A stretch of DNA of 64,000 nt from an uncultured Bacteroidales bacterium (GTDB taxonomy: Bacteria; Bacteroidota; Bacteroidia; Bacteroidales; UBA932), in NCBI GenBank assembly GCA_900321715.1, contig ONXC01000001.1, positions 146,027 to 210,026 of the forward strand, read 5' to 3'. Of the stretch, positions 43,397-51,665 are shown one piece after another. Numbering within the stretch: the first letter of the stretch is position 1; every line of letters starts with the position of its first letter. Below the pieces are notes generated by a model. It saw only the letters and a list, made by a program, of their open reading frames with translations. It had not been told where the DNA came from and did not search any database. The position numbers were made by a program, and so were the translations under genes.

Positions 43397-44188
43397 ATGA
43401 TAAAGATTCATCCCATGGCCTGCGTTCACCCCGACGCCGTTCTCGGAGACGGTGTGGAGGTAGGACCTTTCGCTTTCATTGACGCCAACGTAACCATCGG
43501 TGCCGGAACCAAGGTGCTCAACAATGCCACCATTTACAACCACGTTCGCATTGGAGAGAACTGCACTGTTTTCCCGGGAGCAGTTGTGGGCGCCATTCCC
43601 CAGGACCTCAAATTCGAGGGCGAAGAATCCTGGGTGGAGATAGGTGACCGCGTGAACATCCGTGAGTGCGCCACCATCAACCGCGGCACCAAAGCCAGCG
43701 GCAAGGGCACCACAAAAATCGGCAGCGATACCTTGATTATGTCATACGCGCACATTGCGCATGACTGCACCGTGGGCAATCACTGCATCATAGTAAGCTA
43801 CGTGGGCCTTGCCGGTGAAACCGACATCCACGACTGGGGTATCATGGGCGGCAAGTCCGGTTCCCACCAGTTCTGCCGCGTAGGTACTCACGCCTTTGTG
43901 GGCGCTTTCTCAAAGCTCTCCAAGGACGTTCCTCCGTATGTTCTGGCAGGCCGTGACCCCATCAGCTTCGAGGGCGTAAACCGCGTTGGGCTTCTCCGCC
44001 GCGGCTTCACTGAGGAAAAGGTGAACGAGATAAAGGATATCTATGACACCATCTATTTCAAGGGAATGAACGTGAGCCAGGCCCTGGAGTACATTGAGGC
44101 CAATTTCCCCCAGACTCCCGAGCGTGACACCATCCTGAAGTTTGTCAGGGAGTCTTCCCGCGGCATCATCCCCAAGCCCCGCCGCTAG
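43397..44188 (+). CDS. lpxA: Acyl-ACP-UDP-N-acetylglucosamine O-acyltransferase LpxA
   Basis: A 263-residue LpxA of normal length. The hexapeptide beta-helix (LGDGVEVGPFAFIDANVTIG ...) holds the catalytic His in MSYAHIAHDCTVG near 125, and GGKSGSHQFCRVG, typical of LpxA; a helical C-terminal part ends it. It adds the first 3-hydroxyacyl chain to UDP-GlcNAc. It is cotranscribed with lpxC (6 bp gap), and the WbqC-like gene follows after 5 bp. Confidence 0.95.
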   Translation: MIKIHPMACVHPDAVLGDGVEVGPFAFIDANVTIGAGTKVLNNATIYNHVRIGENCTVFPGAVVGAIPQDLKFEGEESWVEIGDRVNIRECATINRGTKASGKGTTKIGSDTLIMSYAHIAHDCTVGNHCIIVSYVGLAGETDIHDWGIMGGKSGSHQFCRVGTHAFVGAFSKLSKDVPPYVLAGRDPISFEGVNRVGLLRRGFTEEKVNEIKDIYDTIYFKGMNVSQALEYIEANFPQTPERDTILKFVRESSRGIIPKPRR

Positions 44189-44193
44189 CACCA

Positions 44194-44805
44194 GTGCTCC
44201 TTTCCACGGCATACTTTCCGCCGGTCCAGTGGTTCGCCCTGGCGGCACGCGACATGCAGGCCTCACTGGAGGCCTGCGAGCGTTATCAGAAGCAGAGTTA
44301 TCGCAACCGCTGCTACATCCTTGCCGGAGACGGCGTCCAGATGCTGCAGGTCCCAGTGGTCCATAAGGCCGATATGTCCATCCGTGAGGTCCTGGTGGAT
44401 TATTCCACGCCATGGGTAGTGCGCACCGAGCGTGCCCTTGATACGGCATACGAGAACGCCGCTTTCTATGAGTATTACCGGGACGGCCTGTTTGAAATCC
44501 TTGACTCTGAGCCGGAGCGCCTGTGGGATCTTAACCTTGGGCTCATCCAGTGGTGCCTTCAAAGGCTTCATCTGCCTTGCTCCATAGAGCCCACCACCGC
44601 TTTTTCGACGCCGGATTCAGTGGCTGATGATTACCGCTTCCTGGTTCACCCAAAGCACCCGGATACAGTTATGAAGGACCTTGGCCTTGACAGGCCCTAT
44701 TACCAGGTTTTCCGTGACCGTATGGGCGGTTTCACCCCCGGCCTTTCAATCCTTGATTTACTCTTCAACGAGGGTCCGGACGCGGTAGATTTTCTTTGTC
44801 CGTGA
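44194..44805 (+). CDS. WbqC family protein
   Basis: A 203-residue protein matching the WbqC family: STAYFPPVQWFALAARD at the N-terminus, YQKQSYRNRCYILAGDGVQML (typical QKQSYRNR motif), and DLNLGLIQWCLQRLH. The family is found near O-antigen and polysaccharide genes and is thought to act in surface glycan synthesis, without a proven reaction. The position after lpxA fits an envelope role. Its last 48 bp overlap the convergent tilS gene. Confidence 0.83.
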   Translation: MLLSTAYFPPVQWFALAARDMQASLEACERYQKQSYRNRCYILAGDGVQMLQVPVVHKADMSIREVLVDYSTPWVVRTERALDTAYENAAFYEYYRDGLFEILDSEPERLWDLNLGLIQWCLQRLHLPCSIEPTTAFSTPDSVADDYRFLVHPKHPDTVMKDLGLDRPYYQVFRDRMGGFTPGLSILDLLFNEGPDAVDFLCP

Positions 44806-45933
44806 CGTGACTTTCACGCCGTTATCAATGCAGTAGGGGATTACTGCCAGTACGTGATGAGGGTCTGAGGCCGATTTAAGAAGCGGCACAAACGGCTTTT
44901 CATCGGCAGGAATGTGGTGGTCCGTGAACCAGTCCTGCATCTTTTTCCGCCCTGGCGCCCCAAGCGGCTTTATCCAGTCCCCCTGCTCCCACTTACCTAT
45001 AATATATTCTCCCGCTTTATCGGCATCCAGAATCAGCACCCCTTCCGGCTGCTTCACCACCTGCGTCCCGTCCCAGGGCTCTTCGGAAATTGTATAATCA
45101 AGGGTAGGGGCAGGAGATATACTCCTGGGGAACTCCGTTCCGCTTCGCTCCACTCCGGCCCCTCCCACTGCCAAATGTGCCGGACCGGGAGCAAGCTCCC
45201 TGTCCGCCCCATCTGTCAGCGGGCCCCTCCCCCTACCCATGTGCGGGGGTGCACATGTCCCCAGGAGCATATCTCCTGCCCCTGCAGATTCAATTTCCGA
45301 AGAAATCCTTTCCATATCACGGTTCAGGACCTCCACGAAGCGGGGGTTGATTTCACGAAAGACGGGGAAGACGAGGTTACGGATCTTGTTGCGTTTATAA
45401 TCATTTAGGGCATTTGTGGCATCCTCACGCCAGGAAAGGCCGTTTTCTGCTGCAAAAGCCTCAATGTCTTCACGGGTCATGCCAAGAAGCGGCCTCAGAA
45501 GGGGGACATCGGCAAAATCCGGATCCGGGATAAAGCCGCTGGCTTTCATGCCGATGATTCCACGGACTCCGGTGCCGCGGAGTAGATTCAGGATGAGGGT
45601 CTCGGCGTTGTCATTGGCGTTATGCGCCACAGCAACGCCGGAGTAGCCGTGCTCCCGGCACAGCTCCCCAAACCAATGGTAGCGGAGCCTCCGGGCTGCC
45701 ATCTCTATGGAAATGCCTTCAGAGGCGGCATAGGCCGATGTTTCAAAGCGCTTTACGTGGCAGGTGATGCTATGTCCGGCAGCCCAGGAGCGCACAAAGG
45801 TTTCATCGCCGTCGGAATCGGCCCCTCTCAGGCCGAAGTTGCAGTGCGCAATGGCAAAAGGTTCGCCGCTTTGGCGAACCTTTTCTGCAAGGCACATTGA
45901 ATCAATGCCTCCGCTTACTGCAACAAGTAGCAT
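44758..45933 (-). CDS. tilS: tRNA(Ile)-lysidine synthase with an in-frame repeat insertion
   Basis: A 391-residue TilS, which turns C34 of tRNA-Ile(CAU) into lysidine so that it reads AUA. The PP-loop is AVSGGIDSM at residues 5-13, and HNANDNAETLILNLLRGTG is the second signature; the C-terminal domain includes GAPGRKKMQDWFTDHHIP. Between residues near ERISSEIESA and TLDYTISEE about 59 residues rich in Gly, Pro, Arg and Ala are encoded by a 176-bp palindromic repeat with 25-bp arms. The insertion sits between the catalytic and C-terminal domains. Without it the protein would be about 332 residues. The frame extends upstream, but MLLVAVSGG at 45933 is the natural start. Confidence 0.9.
   Translation of the reverse strand: MLLVAVSGGIDSMCLAEKVRQSGEPFAIAHCNFGLRGADSDGDETFVRSWAAGHSITCHVKRFETSAYAASEGISIEMAARRLRYHWFGELCREHGYSGVAVAHNANDNAETLILNLLRGTGVRGIIGMKASGFIPDPDFADVPLLRPLLGMTREDIEAFAAENGLSWREDATNALNDYKRNKIRNLVFPVFREINPRFVEVLNRDMERISSEIESAGAGDMLLGTCAPPHMGRGRGPLTDGADRELAPGPAHLAVGGAGVERSGTEFPRSISPAPTLDYTISEEPWDGTQVVKQPEGVLILDADKAGEYIIGKWEQGDWIKPLGAPGRKKMQDWFTDHHIPADEKPFVPLLKSASDPHHVLAVIPYCIDNGVKVTSRTKKIYRVRTLVEE
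45107..45282. repeat. Palindromic element, copy 4 (in frame inside tilS)
   Basis: 176 bp with 25-bp terminal inverted repeats (45107-45131 with 45258-45282, one mismatch). The interior shares ctccggcccctcccactgcca (45153-45173) and ctgtcagcgggcccctccc (45213-45231) with the folP copy. The right end has a CATGTGC/GCACATG hairpin with a 6-nt loop, equivalent in place and size to the CACAGGT/ACCTGTG hairpin of the folP copy but different in sequence. It is translated on the opposite strand from the folP copy. Confidence 0.88.
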
Positions 45934-45937
45934 ATGA

Positions 45938-47032
45938 CTAATGCTTGTGTGCGATTGTGTAGGTGAATCCGAACTCCAGGAATTCCTTGAACTGGACGCC
46001 CTTGCCCTCGTTCTTCTGGCCGGCATTAAGGAGATTGCCGTCCGGATTGGTAAGCTTCACCAGAGGATCGTAGATAAGGTTGGTGGAAATGGTGAGTGCA
46101 AAGAATTTTGCAAGCTTCCAGAATACCTTGTTGTCCCAGGTGATACGAGGCTCCACTGTGGGTTTGAGGTAGTTGTAGAAGGCTGCAACCTGAGTTGTGT
46201 AAGAGAAGTTGTCGTTGATGACCCAGGATGCATCGGCCTTGATCTGGGCACCAAGCTCAGGACGGAAAGCCATGAATGCGGCCCAGTCCTGCGCTGCAAC
46301 GGCTGCATCTTTGTCTGAATAGGCGCTGTCCTTCACGAGGTCCATACCGTAGGTGTTTCGGAGGCTGGGATTGCTCACAATCACAACGCCGCCGGCAAGA
46401 GGCGCAATGTTGAGGGAGAACCAGGGAGCGGGTGTCCACAGCACACCAAGACCCACATTGATGTAGGCGGGGGAGAACAGGCCGGACTTGAGATTGTTCT
46501 TGGCAGCCTCACGCCATGCGGCTGGTTCGTCTCCAGGATGGTTCGCAAACTGCTGGTCTGTGGGGGCCTTGTAGTCGTAGTTGTCTCCGAACTGGGTCTT
46601 GAAGTCCAGGAATGCGGAATAGCTCAAATGACGGATGGGTGTCTCATAGCCCCACTTGGACTCAAAGTAGATGCGGTCCTTGGTCTTCTGGAAGATGGGT
46701 TTGTCGGCGCTGTACATTCCGCCGTAATCCAGCTGGAGACGGTTGTTCCAGATCATCTTGTCCTTGGCGTAGTTGGTCTGGGCATCCACGTTGCCGGTAA
46801 GGGAAACGGTGTTGTAACCGCCCGCTGCCCAATGGGAAAGCCAGCTTTGGCCGAAGTTGATGTTGGTAAGGAGGGTGGTGTTCCAGTATTTGGGCTTTTC
46901 CACAACCTCCGGGACATCATCAGCGGCGCTGAGCGCTGCGGCTGCCTCTGCCACTGCGTCCTGGGTGTCCTGTGCAGACACTGTCCATGCGGCCACAAGG
47001 GCCATGCTTATGAGTGAAAAAACTTTCTTCAT
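45938..47032 (-). CDS. DUF3078 outer-membrane beta-barrel protein
   Basis: A 364-residue protein with a Sec signal (MKKVFSLISMALVAAWTVSA, then QDTQD). The mature part has regular amphipathic strands ending in aromatic residues, with the DUF3078 start KYWNTTLLTNINFGQSWLSHW, and a C-terminal strand ending FLEFGFTYTIAHKH. It should form an outer-membrane barrel of unknown role, typical of Bacteroidota. It starts 1 bp after the proS stop, and tilS follows 4 bp later, so these three are cotranscribed. Confidence 0.87.
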   Translation of the reverse strand: MKKVFSLISMALVAAWTVSAQDTQDAVAEAAAALSAADDVPEVVEKPKYWNTTLLTNINFGQSWLSHWAAGGYNTVSLTGNVDAQTNYAKDKMIWNNRLQLDYGGMYSADKPIFQKTKDRIYFESKWGYETPIRHLSYSAFLDFKTQFGDNYDYKAPTDQQFANHPGDEPAAWREAAKNNLKSGLFSPAYINVGLGVLWTPAPWFSLNIAPLAGGVVIVSNPSLRNTYGMDLVKDSAYSDKDAAVAAQDWAAFMAFRPELGAQIKADASWVINDNFSYTTQVAAFYNYLKPTVEPRITWDNKVFWKLAKFFALTISTNLIYDPLVKLTNPDGNLLNAGQKNEGKGVQFKEFLEFGFTYTIAHKH

Positions 47033-47033
47033 A

Positions 47034-48512
47034 TTAGTAGGATCTTGCAAATAATACTCTCTGATGTGAAGGCTTGCCGGTGTAGATGCACTTGCCTTCT
47101 TCCATGCAAACGGCGCTGTCCACGGGGATGCAGCGGATTGTTGCCTTGGTCTCTTCCTGGATGCGGGCCTCTGTTTCTGCGGTGCCGTCCCAGTGGCAGA
47201 GGAGGAAGCCTCCCTTTTCAATCTCTTCCTTGAACTCTTCCCAGGTGTCTACCTTGCGGATTGAGGCGTCGCGGAACTTGAGAGCCTTGTTGTAGATGTT
47301 CTGCTGGATGTCGTCCAGAAGGCCGATAATCCTGTCCTCAAGGCCCTCCAGGGGCTCTGAGATCTTTTCAAGGGTATCACGGCGGGCAACCTCTACGGTA
47401 CCGTTTGCTATGTCACGGGGACCCATGGCAAGGCGTACGGGAACGCCCTTGAGCTCCCATTCGGCAAACTTGAAGCCCGGACGGAGGGTGTCTCTGTCGT
47501 CTATTTCCACGCTGTGACCCTTGGCCTCAAGGGCTTTCTTGAGCTCATACATCTTATCAAGCACGGCATTGTGCTCTTCATCTGTCTTGTAGATGGGAAC
47601 CATCACAACCTGGATAGGGGCAAGTGCGGGAGGGAGGACAAGACCGTTGTCGTCTCCGTGAGCCATGATGAGGGCGCCCATAAGGCGGGTGCTCACGCCC
47701 CAGGAAGTGGCCCAGACATAGTCCTGCTTGCCTTCCTTGTTTGTGAACTGGACGTCGAAGCTCTTGGCGAAGTTCTGGCCCAGGAAGTGGGACGTGCCGG
47801 CCTGAAGGGCCTTGCCGTCCTGCATGAGGGCTTCAATGGTCATGGTGTCAAGTGCACCTGCAAAACGCTCTCCGGGGCTCTTGTGGCCAACCACCACGGG
47901 AAGGGCCATGACCTCACGGGCAAACTTTGCATATACGTTCACCATGCGTGTCTTCTCTTCCTCTGCCTCCTGGGCTGTGGCGTGTGCCGTGTGGCCTTCC
48001 TGCCACAGGAATTCCGCCGTGCGGAGGAAAAGGCGAGTGCGCATTTCCCAGCGCACTACGTTGCACCACTGGTTGCACAGGATGGGGAGGTCTCTCCAGC
48101 TGTGTACCCAGTTCTTGTAGGTGTTCCAGATAATGGTTTCAGAGGTGGGACGGACTATGAGTTCCTCTTCCAGCTTTGCATCGGGGTCCACAATGATTCC
48201 GTTGCCGTTGGGGTCATTCATCAGGCGGTGGTGGGTGACCACGGCGCACTCCTTGGCAAACCCGGCCACGTGCTCTGCCTCACGGCTGAAGAAACTCTTG
48301 GGGATGAACAGGGGGAAATAGGCGTTCTTTACGCCTGTTTCCTTGAACATGCCGTCAAGGATGCCCTGCATCTTTTCCCAGATAGCGTAGCCGTAAGGCT
48401 TGATGACCATACATCCGCGCACTGCGCTCTGCTCTGCGAGATCTGCCTTCACCACCAGGTCATTATACCACTGGGAGTAGTTCTCTTCCCGTTTTGTTAC
48501 CTCTTTTGCCAT
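47034..48512 (-). CDS. proS: Prolyl-tRNA synthetase (archaeal/eukaryal type)
   Basis: A 492-residue class II synthetase of the short type without the editing insertion. Motif 2 is [25 protein letters not shown], motif 3 lies in the [24 protein letters not shown] region, and the anticodon-binding domain and Zn-type C-terminus follow ([20 protein letters not shown], ending RVLFARSY). It charges tRNA-Pro. It leads an operon with the DUF3078 barrel and tilS. The leader of about 100 nt from the -7 box has no evident riboswitch. Confidence 0.95.
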   Translation of the reverse strand: MAKEVTKREENYSQWYNDLVVKADLAEQSAVRGCMVIKPYGYAIWEKMQGILDGMFKETGVKNAYFPLFIPKSFFSREAEHVAGFAKECAVVTHHRLMNDPNGNGIIVDPDAKLEEELIVRPTSETIIWNTYKNWVHSWRDLPILCNQWCNVVRWEMRTRLFLRTAEFLWQEGHTAHATAQEAEEEKTRMVNVYAKFAREVMALPVVVGHKSPGERFAGALDTMTIEALMQDGKALQAGTSHFLGQNFAKSFDVQFTNKEGKQDYVWATSWGVSTRLMGALIMAHGDDNGLVLPPALAPIQVVMVPIYKTDEEHNAVLDKMYELKKALEAKGHSVEIDDRDTLRPGFKFAEWELKGVPVRLAMGPRDIANGTVEVARRDTLEKISEPLEGLEDRIIGLLDDIQQNIYNKALKFRDASIRKVDTWEEFKEEIEKGGFLLCHWDGTAETEARIQEETKATIRCIPVDSAVCMEEGKCIYTGKPSHQRVLFARSY

Positions 48513-48618
48513 AATTTTTATTGCTTTTTTGCTGTTTTGTTGCTATTATTGTCTCCTGGAAAGCATCATGCAGGTATAATAATTGCATTATCTTTCCCAA
48601 AGTGCCCATTTATCGGCA

Positions 48619-48626
48619 CAAAGATA
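48619..48626 (-). promoter_or_regulatory. Promoter -7 box of the proS operon
   Basis: TATCTTTG on the minus strand, 107 bp upstream of proS. It shares the 144-bp divergent region with the next gene. Confidence 0.7.
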
Positions 48627-48641
48627 CTAATTTTATTGGAT

Positions 48642-48649
48642 AAAGGAGG
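48642..48649 (+). promoter_or_regulatory. Canonical Shine-Dalgarno sequence
   Basis: AAAGGAGG, 7 bp before the ATG at 48657. Bacteroidota genes rarely use such sites, and hardly any other start in the window has one; it supports this start over upstream frames. Confidence 0.7.
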
Positions 48650-48656
48650 CCCTAAT

Positions 48657-49862
48657 ATGAAAAAGAGATTCCTCTCATACATTGCAGCCGGCTTTGCCGC
48701 TCTCTCATGCGGCTCGGTGGGACAGGTCAGCACCCAGAGCTTCGACGACGGTCTTTATTACACAAAGCCCGCCGTCACTGAGGTGGCCGTTTCAGATGAT
48801 GCCGTAGACAACCTTCTGGCCGATACAAAGGATTCCCCTGCCTATATCATCAGCAATGGGGACACCCTTGTGGTACCGTCCGGACAGTCGGTGCGTCTTT
48901 CTACGTCCAATTCGGTTATCACCGTTACTGATACGCCGTCATGGGCGTGGAACTATACCTACCCCTACACCCCCTGGTACTACTATCCTTCCTGGGGCTA
49001 CAATTACTATGGATGGCGCCCCTGGGCATACTGGGACACCTGGTACTATCCCTACCGCTGGCATTATTTCTACAGCTACTGGGATCCCTGGTACCACTAT
49101 GATCCCTGGTACTATCATTCCTGGTACAGCCCCTGGTACTACACTTCGTGGTATTATGATCCCTGGTATTACAGGCCCTACCACCACTATGGCTATTATG
49201 GCTGGCATGGTTACGGCGGCGGATACCACCACTGGGTGTCAAACCGTCCTGCAAGGATGAGTAATGCAACCGGCGGATTCTCCGGCTCATCAAGGAGCAT
49301 CGGCGGGTCTTCCCGCAGCATCGGGGCATCGGCACGTTCAACCGGCGTGGCAAGTTCTTCTTCCCGCGCATCCGGAACACGTTCCGTTTCCACGCGTTCC
49401 GGTTCATCCGTATCAAGGAATTACAGCCCTTCCACAAGGAGCGTGACTTCGGTAAGCAGAAGCTCCTCTTCCGCTACAAGGAGTTCTTCCTCAGTCACCA
49501 GGAGCAGCAGCACCACTTCACGCAGCAGCTCGTCTTCCGTCAGAAGCGGTAGCACCACTTCCAGAAGCAGCAGTTCCGCTCCTTCCTACAGAAGCGGCAG
49601 CTCTTCTTCCAGAAGCAGTTCTCCTTCTTACAGGAGCAGCTCTTCCTCCACCAGAAGTTCTTCTTCATCAGGAGGCTATTCCGGCGGATACCGTTCGTCT
49701 TCATCTTCCGGCAGCAGCCGTTCCTCCGGCAGCTATTCCGGCAGCCGCTCATCCGGCGGATATTCCGGAGGCGGCCGTTCATCATCCGGCGGTTACTCCG
49801 GTGGTGGCCGTTCCTCATCTGGTGGCTCTTCCGGCGGCGGCCGTTCATCTTCACACAGGTAG
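48657..49862 (+). CDS. Low-complexity lipoprotein: Trp/Tyr-rich block and Ser/Arg/Gly-rich tail
   Basis: A 401-residue protein I cannot assign. It has a lipoprotein signal (FLSYIAAGFAALSC), a normal stretch to residue about 95, then an extremely aromatic block (about 95-195) of PWYY, SWYY and DPWYYH units, and a tail of about 200 residues made almost only of Ser, Arg, Gly and Tyr (RSSSS and SGGYSGGGRSS units). The composition suggests a disordered, sticky or phase-separating surface protein; glycosylation of the Ser/Thr tail is possible. An AAAGGAGG Shine-Dalgarno sequence (48642-48649) lies 7 bp before the ATG, rare in this genome. A FadL-like porin gene follows after 3 bp. A longer upstream frame is antisense to proS and not real. 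Confidence 0.8.
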   Translation: MKKRFLSYIAAGFAALSCGSVGQVSTQSFDDGLYYTKPAVTEVAVSDDAVDNLLADTKDSPAYIISNGDTLVVPSGQSVRLSTSNSVITVTDTPSWAWNYTYPYTPWYYYPSWGYNYYGWRPWAYWDTWYYPYRWHYFYSYWDPWYHYDPWYYHSWYSPWYYTSWYYDPWYYRPYHHYGYYGWHGYGGGYHHWVSNRPARMSNATGGFSGSSRSIGGSSRSIGASARSTGVASSSSRASGTRSVSTRSGSSVSRNYSPSTRSVTSVSRSSSSATRSSSSVTRSSSTTSRSSSSSVRSGSTTSRSSSSAPSYRSGSSSSRSSSPSYRSSSSSTRSSSSSGGYSGGYRSSSSSGSSRSSGSYSGSRSSGGYSGGGRSSSGGYSGGGRSSSGGSSGGGRSSSHR

Positions 49863-49865
49863 CTT

Positions 49866-51563
49866 ATGAAAAAGACATTTATAGCAGCAGTACTTTTTGC
49901 TGCGGTATCATTCTCTGCCGCAGCGCAGTCCTGGGATCAGGCCCAGAAGTTCTCTGAGAATATCTATGGCGGCACCGCAAGGAGCATAGCCATGGGTAAC
50001 GCCCTCACCGCGGTAGGCGGTGACCTCGGGTCCATCGGCCTTAATCCTGCAGGCAGCGCAGTTGCTGGTTACACCCAGTTCGTGATCACACCCTCCCTGT
50101 CCATTACGGCCACAAAGGCTCAGGGTTATGACTTCGAGGGCCTGGATCCTATCGGCCTTGGAGACCGCGTGTCCACCGGCTACACCCGCGCCAAGATGCC
50201 CAACATCGGATTTACCGTAAATATGGATACCGGCCGCAAGCATGGTCTCAAGCGTGTTTCATTCGGCTTCGTGTCCAACGCTACCAATGATTACACTTAC
50301 AGGGCAAACGCATCCGGTTCATTGTATGGCAAGTATACATATTCCGGCTCTCTGGCCTCCCTTGCCCAGGGCTATACCCCGGAGGCAATAGGAGGTGACT
50401 GGTACAATACCGGATACGGCCTTGAGCCGGACTGGAGCGCCATGATGGGTGCACGCGCCCATCTCTTTGACCATATCGGCGGCACGGATTACCTTGGTGT
50501 CACTGACCTGATGGTTGGTGGCAAGCCTGAAGCTGCCGGACCGCTTTTCCAGAAGTACGGCTATCAGACCAAGGGCTACAAGCATGATGTAGTCATTAAC
50601 ATGAGCGCCAATTTTGACGATAAATTCTACATCGGCGCAAACATGGGTTTCACAACCCTGTCATATATGGAGTCGGAATACTGGGAGGAGATGCCCGAAG
50701 ATCCTTCAACGTTCCCCCAGATAGAGTATGACGGCGGGGCCACCCTCGCAACCCTCAACTCTATCCTGGCAAAGCGCAGTTACGGCGTGTCCGGAACCGG
50801 CGTATACTTCAAGGCCGGCCTCCTCTGGCGTCCCTTCGCGGGCCTGAGGCTGGGTGCCGCCATCCAGACTCCTACCCTTGTCAATATGACCGGAAGGTGC
50901 ACATGGTATGGTGAAACCTCTCTCAAGGGCATCTACTTCAGCCCTTCCAAGAGCCCGGAGGATGAATGGATATATGCCCTCCGCATGCCCTTCCGCTGGA
51001 ATGTCGGTTTGGCTTACACCTTTGGCAGCTTTGCAGTGCTCAGCGTAGATTATGAGATGGCCGATTATTCCCAGTCCAAATACCGTGGCCGCAATGACTT
51101 CGGTTATTCCTCCGGGGCCTGGAGTGACCAGAATGCCGATATTAAGGATGCCCTTGGCCTGGGCCACAACATCCGCGTTGGTATGGAGTTCAAGCCCACC
51201 GAGTCCCTTGCAATCCGCGTAGGTTACAACTTCCTTTCCGGCTCGCAGAAGAACTGGCTGGTCTGGGACTACACTGATCCCGCAGATCCCGTTCTCTATC
51301 TGCAGAGTCTTACCGGTGAGGAGCGTGCCAAACAGTCCACTCAGCTGGTGAGCTTCGGTGCGGGTTATTCCGCCGGCCATTTCTTTGCCGATTTCGCCGT
51401 CCGCCTGCGCTTCATGCCCCAGAGCTACTTCACTCCTTACCGCTATTATACCTCCGGTGCCAATGCCTATGACAAGATTGTAGATATGGCAGCACAGGTC
51501 CCTGAGGTGGTTGTATCGGCCACTGGCATAGAGCCTGTCCTCACGTTAGGCTGGCGTTTCTGA
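49866..51563 (+). CDS. OmpP1/FadL/TodX-family outer membrane transport protein
   Basis: A 565-residue outer-membrane barrel. After the signal (FIAAVLFAAVSFSAAA) the N-terminal plug-like region reads YGGTARSIAMGNALTAVGGDLGSIGLNPAGSA, the hallmark of the FadL/OmpP1 family, in which the NPA motif lines the hydrophobic substrate path. The barrel ends in a terminal aromatic (VLTLGWRF). These channels admit long-chain fatty acids or other hydrophobic compounds. It lies 3 bp after the low-complexity lipoprotein, so both are probably cotranslated. The ligand is unknown. Confidence 0.9.
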   Translation: MKKTFIAAVLFAAVSFSAAAQSWDQAQKFSENIYGGTARSIAMGNALTAVGGDLGSIGLNPAGSAVAGYTQFVITPSLSITATKAQGYDFEGLDPIGLGDRVSTGYTRAKMPNIGFTVNMDTGRKHGLKRVSFGFVSNATNDYTYRANASGSLYGKYTYSGSLASLAQGYTPEAIGGDWYNTGYGLEPDWSAMMGARAHLFDHIGGTDYLGVTDLMVGGKPEAAGPLFQKYGYQTKGYKHDVVINMSANFDDKFYIGANMGFTTLSYMESEYWEEMPEDPSTFPQIEYDGGATLATLNSILAKRSYGVSGTGVYFKAGLLWRPFAGLRLGAAIQTPTLVNMTGRCTWYGETSLKGIYFSPSKSPEDEWIYALRMPFRWNVGLAYTFGSFAVLSVDYEMADYSQSKYRGRNDFGYSSGAWSDQNADIKDALGLGHNIRVGMEFKPTESLAIRVGYNFLSGSQKNWLVWDYTDPADPVLYLQSLTGEERAKQSTQLVSFGAGYSAGHFFADFAVRLRFMPQSYFTPYRYYTSGANAYDKIVDMAAQVPEVVVSATGIEPVLTLGWRF

Positions 51564-51610
51564 CAATTTGGCAGATAATTTCTGCTGGCACAGAATTGGA
51601 TATTTTGTGA

Positions 51611-51641
51611 GGCGTCGCTCAGGAAAGAGCGGCGCCTTTTT
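51611..51641 (+). terminator. Rho-independent terminator
   Basis: Stem GGCGTCGCTC/GAGCGGCGCC (51611-51620 with 51627-51636, one G-U pair) followed by TTTTT; 47 bp after the FadL-like gene and before dnaK. Confidence 0.9.
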
Positions 51642-51665
51642 GTAAACAAATAAAAACAAGATATT

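Noticed and set aside
48513-48620. T-box or other riboswitch before proS
   Set aside because: No T-box bulge, specifier loop or terminator/antiterminator pair is visible in the leader of about 100 nt.
47514-48656. Long plus-strand frame running into the low-complexity lipoprotein
   Set aside because: It is antisense to proS, whose synthetase motifs are clear. The real start is the ATG at 48657 with a Shine-Dalgarno site and a lipoprotein signal.
51564-51665. Sigma-54-type promoter before dnaK (TGGCAC ... TTGG)
   Set aside because: Spacing is one base short, the GC of the -12 element is missing, and the terminator of the upstream gene lies between it and dnaK.
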